A stretch of DNA of 6,723 bases from Planctomycetaceae bacterium (lineage in GTDB: Bacteria > Planctomycetota > Planctomycetia > Pirellulales > UBA1268), in contig JABHNP010000123.1 of NCBI GenBank assembly GCA_018694455.1, forward strand, positions 1-6,723. Direction: 5' to 3'. A program made the position numbers and the translations under genes. The notes under the pieces were generated by a model, which was not told the DNA's origin, searched no databases, and worked only from the letters and a program-made list of their open reading frames with translations. Numbering within the stretch: the first letter of the stretch is position 1; every line of letters starts with the position of its first letter. This document shows positions 5,506-6,723 of this stretch, piece by piece.

Positions 5506-6723
5506 ATGATGCTCTTTGCGTATTTCATTTCGCACATTGCACTTCAACAACGATGGATGAAACACGGTTTTTTACTTGGCGTGCTCTGTACGTTTTGTCA
5601 AGCAAACTCATGCGCCAAAGCAGCCGACGCACTGCCCTCAGCATCTCGTAAGAACACTCAATTCTTGCCCACCGTCCATCACCCAAACATTGAAGCCGTC
5701 ACCTTATTTGCGACGAATCCAGATATTGTCACACCAGTAGGTATTGCAGTATCGCCTGATGGCCGTGTCTTTGTGCAGGAAAACCATACCCACAAACGAA
5801 CAAAGAATTACGAAGGTCCGGAGACAGATCGAATTCTCATTTTTGAGGATACTAACGGCGATGGGGTGGCGGACAAACGCAGTGTTTTTTACGAAGGACA
5901 TACCTTTAGTACAGATCTCCTCTTTGGCCCTGATGGTCATCTCTACGTCAGCACCCGCTGGTTTATTGGTCGGTTCCGAGATGCAGCGACGAAACTAAAA
6001 GCTGACAGCGAGCCCGAAAAAATTATTATCTGCGACACCGATAGTGACTACCCACACAACGGTGTCGGGGGATTGGCAATTGACCGGGCAAATCCAGAAT
6101 GGCTTGCCTTTGGCTTCGGAGAAAATCTTGGCGCTGACTACACCTTTATTGGTTCTGACGGTGACACGCTCTCTGGTGGCGGCGAGGGTGGCTCAACGTA
6201 TCGATGCCGCACCGATGGAACGCAACTGACGCGGCAATCGACTGGCCACTGGAATGCGTTCGGAATGGCTTTTGATTTCGCTGGCAATCTCTTTTCGACA
6301 GACAACGACCCCAATGCCACGCCACCAAATCGGCTGCTACACATTATTCCAGGTGCTGACTTTGGCTATGAATATCGCTACGGCCGCTCTGGTCAGCATC
6401 CGCTGGTGTGTTGGTTCGGCGAAAATCCTGGCACGCTCGGAATGATCGGCGCTCTCGGTGAAGCAGCATGCGGCGTCATTCCACACGGTGCCGGCAAACT
6501 CCTTAGCGCGTCGTGGACAGACAATCGAATTGATCTCCACGTACTCACCCCGCAGGGTGCTTCATTCACTGCATCACGTGAACCGTTCCTAAGCGGCCCT
6601 GATGATTTTCGACCCGTTCACTTGTCTTACTCTGCAGATGGTAAGTATCTGTACTTTACGGACTGGGTAAAACTCTCATACCCAGTTCATGGACACGGTC
6701 GCATCTGGCGAGTCGAGTTTAAA
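5506..6723 (+). CDS. PVC-type membrane-bound dehydrogenase-like beta-propeller protein (partial, C-terminus beyond right edge)
   Basis: The 406 codons in the window encode an N-terminal export signal and a six- or seven-bladed propeller of the kind named 'putative membrane-bound dehydrogenase' in Planctomycetes and Verrucomicrobia, related to the soluble glucose/sorbosone dehydrogenase fold. Family features are TPVGIAVSPDGRVFVQEN (residues 76-93), DRILIFEDTNGDGVAD (108-123, with a Ca-binding-like DTNGDGVAD), DLLFGPDGHLYVST (137-150), HNGVGGLAID (184-193), GGGEGGSTYRCRTDGT (224-239), GHWNAFGMAFDFAGNLFSTD (247-266), and a last blade VHLSYSADGKYLYFTDW. Full-length relatives often continue into HEAT-like repeats and a cytochrome c domain with CxxCH; none lies in the window. 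Hydrophobic residues 21-30 followed by AKA-AD (37-41) suggest signal peptidase I cleavage. Starting at Met18 (5557) would give a more compact signal peptide, but the Shine-Dalgarno is at 5493-5497. The substrate and even dehydrogenase activity are unproven for this family. Confidence 0.88.
   Translation, partial: MMLFAYFISHIALQQRWMKHGFLLGVLCTFCQANSCAKAADALPSASRKNTQFLPTVHHPNIEAVTLFATNPDIVTPVGIAVSPDGRVFVQENHTHKRTKNYEGPETDRILIFEDTNGDGVADKRSVFYEGHTFSTDLLFGPDGHLYVSTRWFIGRFRDAATKLKADSEPEKIIICDTDSDYPHNGVGGLAIDRANPEWLAFGFGENLGADYTFIGSDGDTLSGGGEGGSTYRCRTDGTQLTRQSTGHWNAFGMAFDFAGNLFSTDNDPNATPPNRLLHIIPGADFGYEYRYGRSGQHPLVCWFGENPGTLGMIGALGEAACGVIPHGAGKLLSASWTDNRIDLHVLTPQGASFTASREPFLSGPDDFRPVHLSYSADGKYLYFTDWVKLSYPVHGHGRIWRVEFK

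Overview
The window looks like chromosomal DNA of a planctomycete (or a close PVC-superphylum relative) of moderate GC content. Three things point there: the 3' end holds the N-terminal part of a PVC-type 'membrane-bound dehydrogenase' beta-propeller protein, a family expanded mainly in Planctomycetes and Verrucomicrobia; a 600-residue gene encodes a one-pass membrane protein with a squalene-cyclase-like toroid, a planctomycete-style architecture; and ispG lies directly upstream of rimO with a spacing of one base. No mobile element, CRISPR array or phage gene is visible.

Layout. 1-1304 (minus) is rimO, cut off by the left edge near the start of its C-terminal TRAM domain. 1306-2475 (minus) is a complete ispG starting with GTG. 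ispG and rimO form one transcription unit read right to left, and the rimO ribosome binding site lies inside the last ispG codons. A 130-bp spacer with a short imperfect palindrome separates ispG from the divergent trmL (2606-3088, plus). trmL converges on the 600-codon minus-strand gene (3085-4887), and the two TAG stops share the palindrome CTAG. A 255-bp spacer follows, then an initiator tRNA-fMet gene (5143-5216, plus) closed at once by a strong intrinsic terminator (5220-5251). The next 254 bp have no gene but are rich in small repeats: TTTCTTG at exact 23-nt steps, a long imperfect hairpin with a competing alternative pairing, and two tandem copies of an 18-bp unit. The PVC dehydrogenase-like gene starts at 5506 (plus) with a good ribosome binding site and runs off the right edge.

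How the genes relate. ispG makes an isoprenoid precursor and rimO modifies ribosomal protein S12; both products are 4Fe-4S enzymes. trmL (tRNA wobble-base methylation), rimO and tRNA-fMet all serve translation. The two large envelope or secreted proteins (toroid and propeller) have no assignable substrate from sequence alone. I see no strong case for an undescribed multi-gene system. The most unusual items are the initiator tRNA with a C1-C72 mismatch and an A29-U41 pair, the repeat-rich leader before the dehydrogenase gene, and a ten-base homopolymer near the 5' end of the toroid gene.
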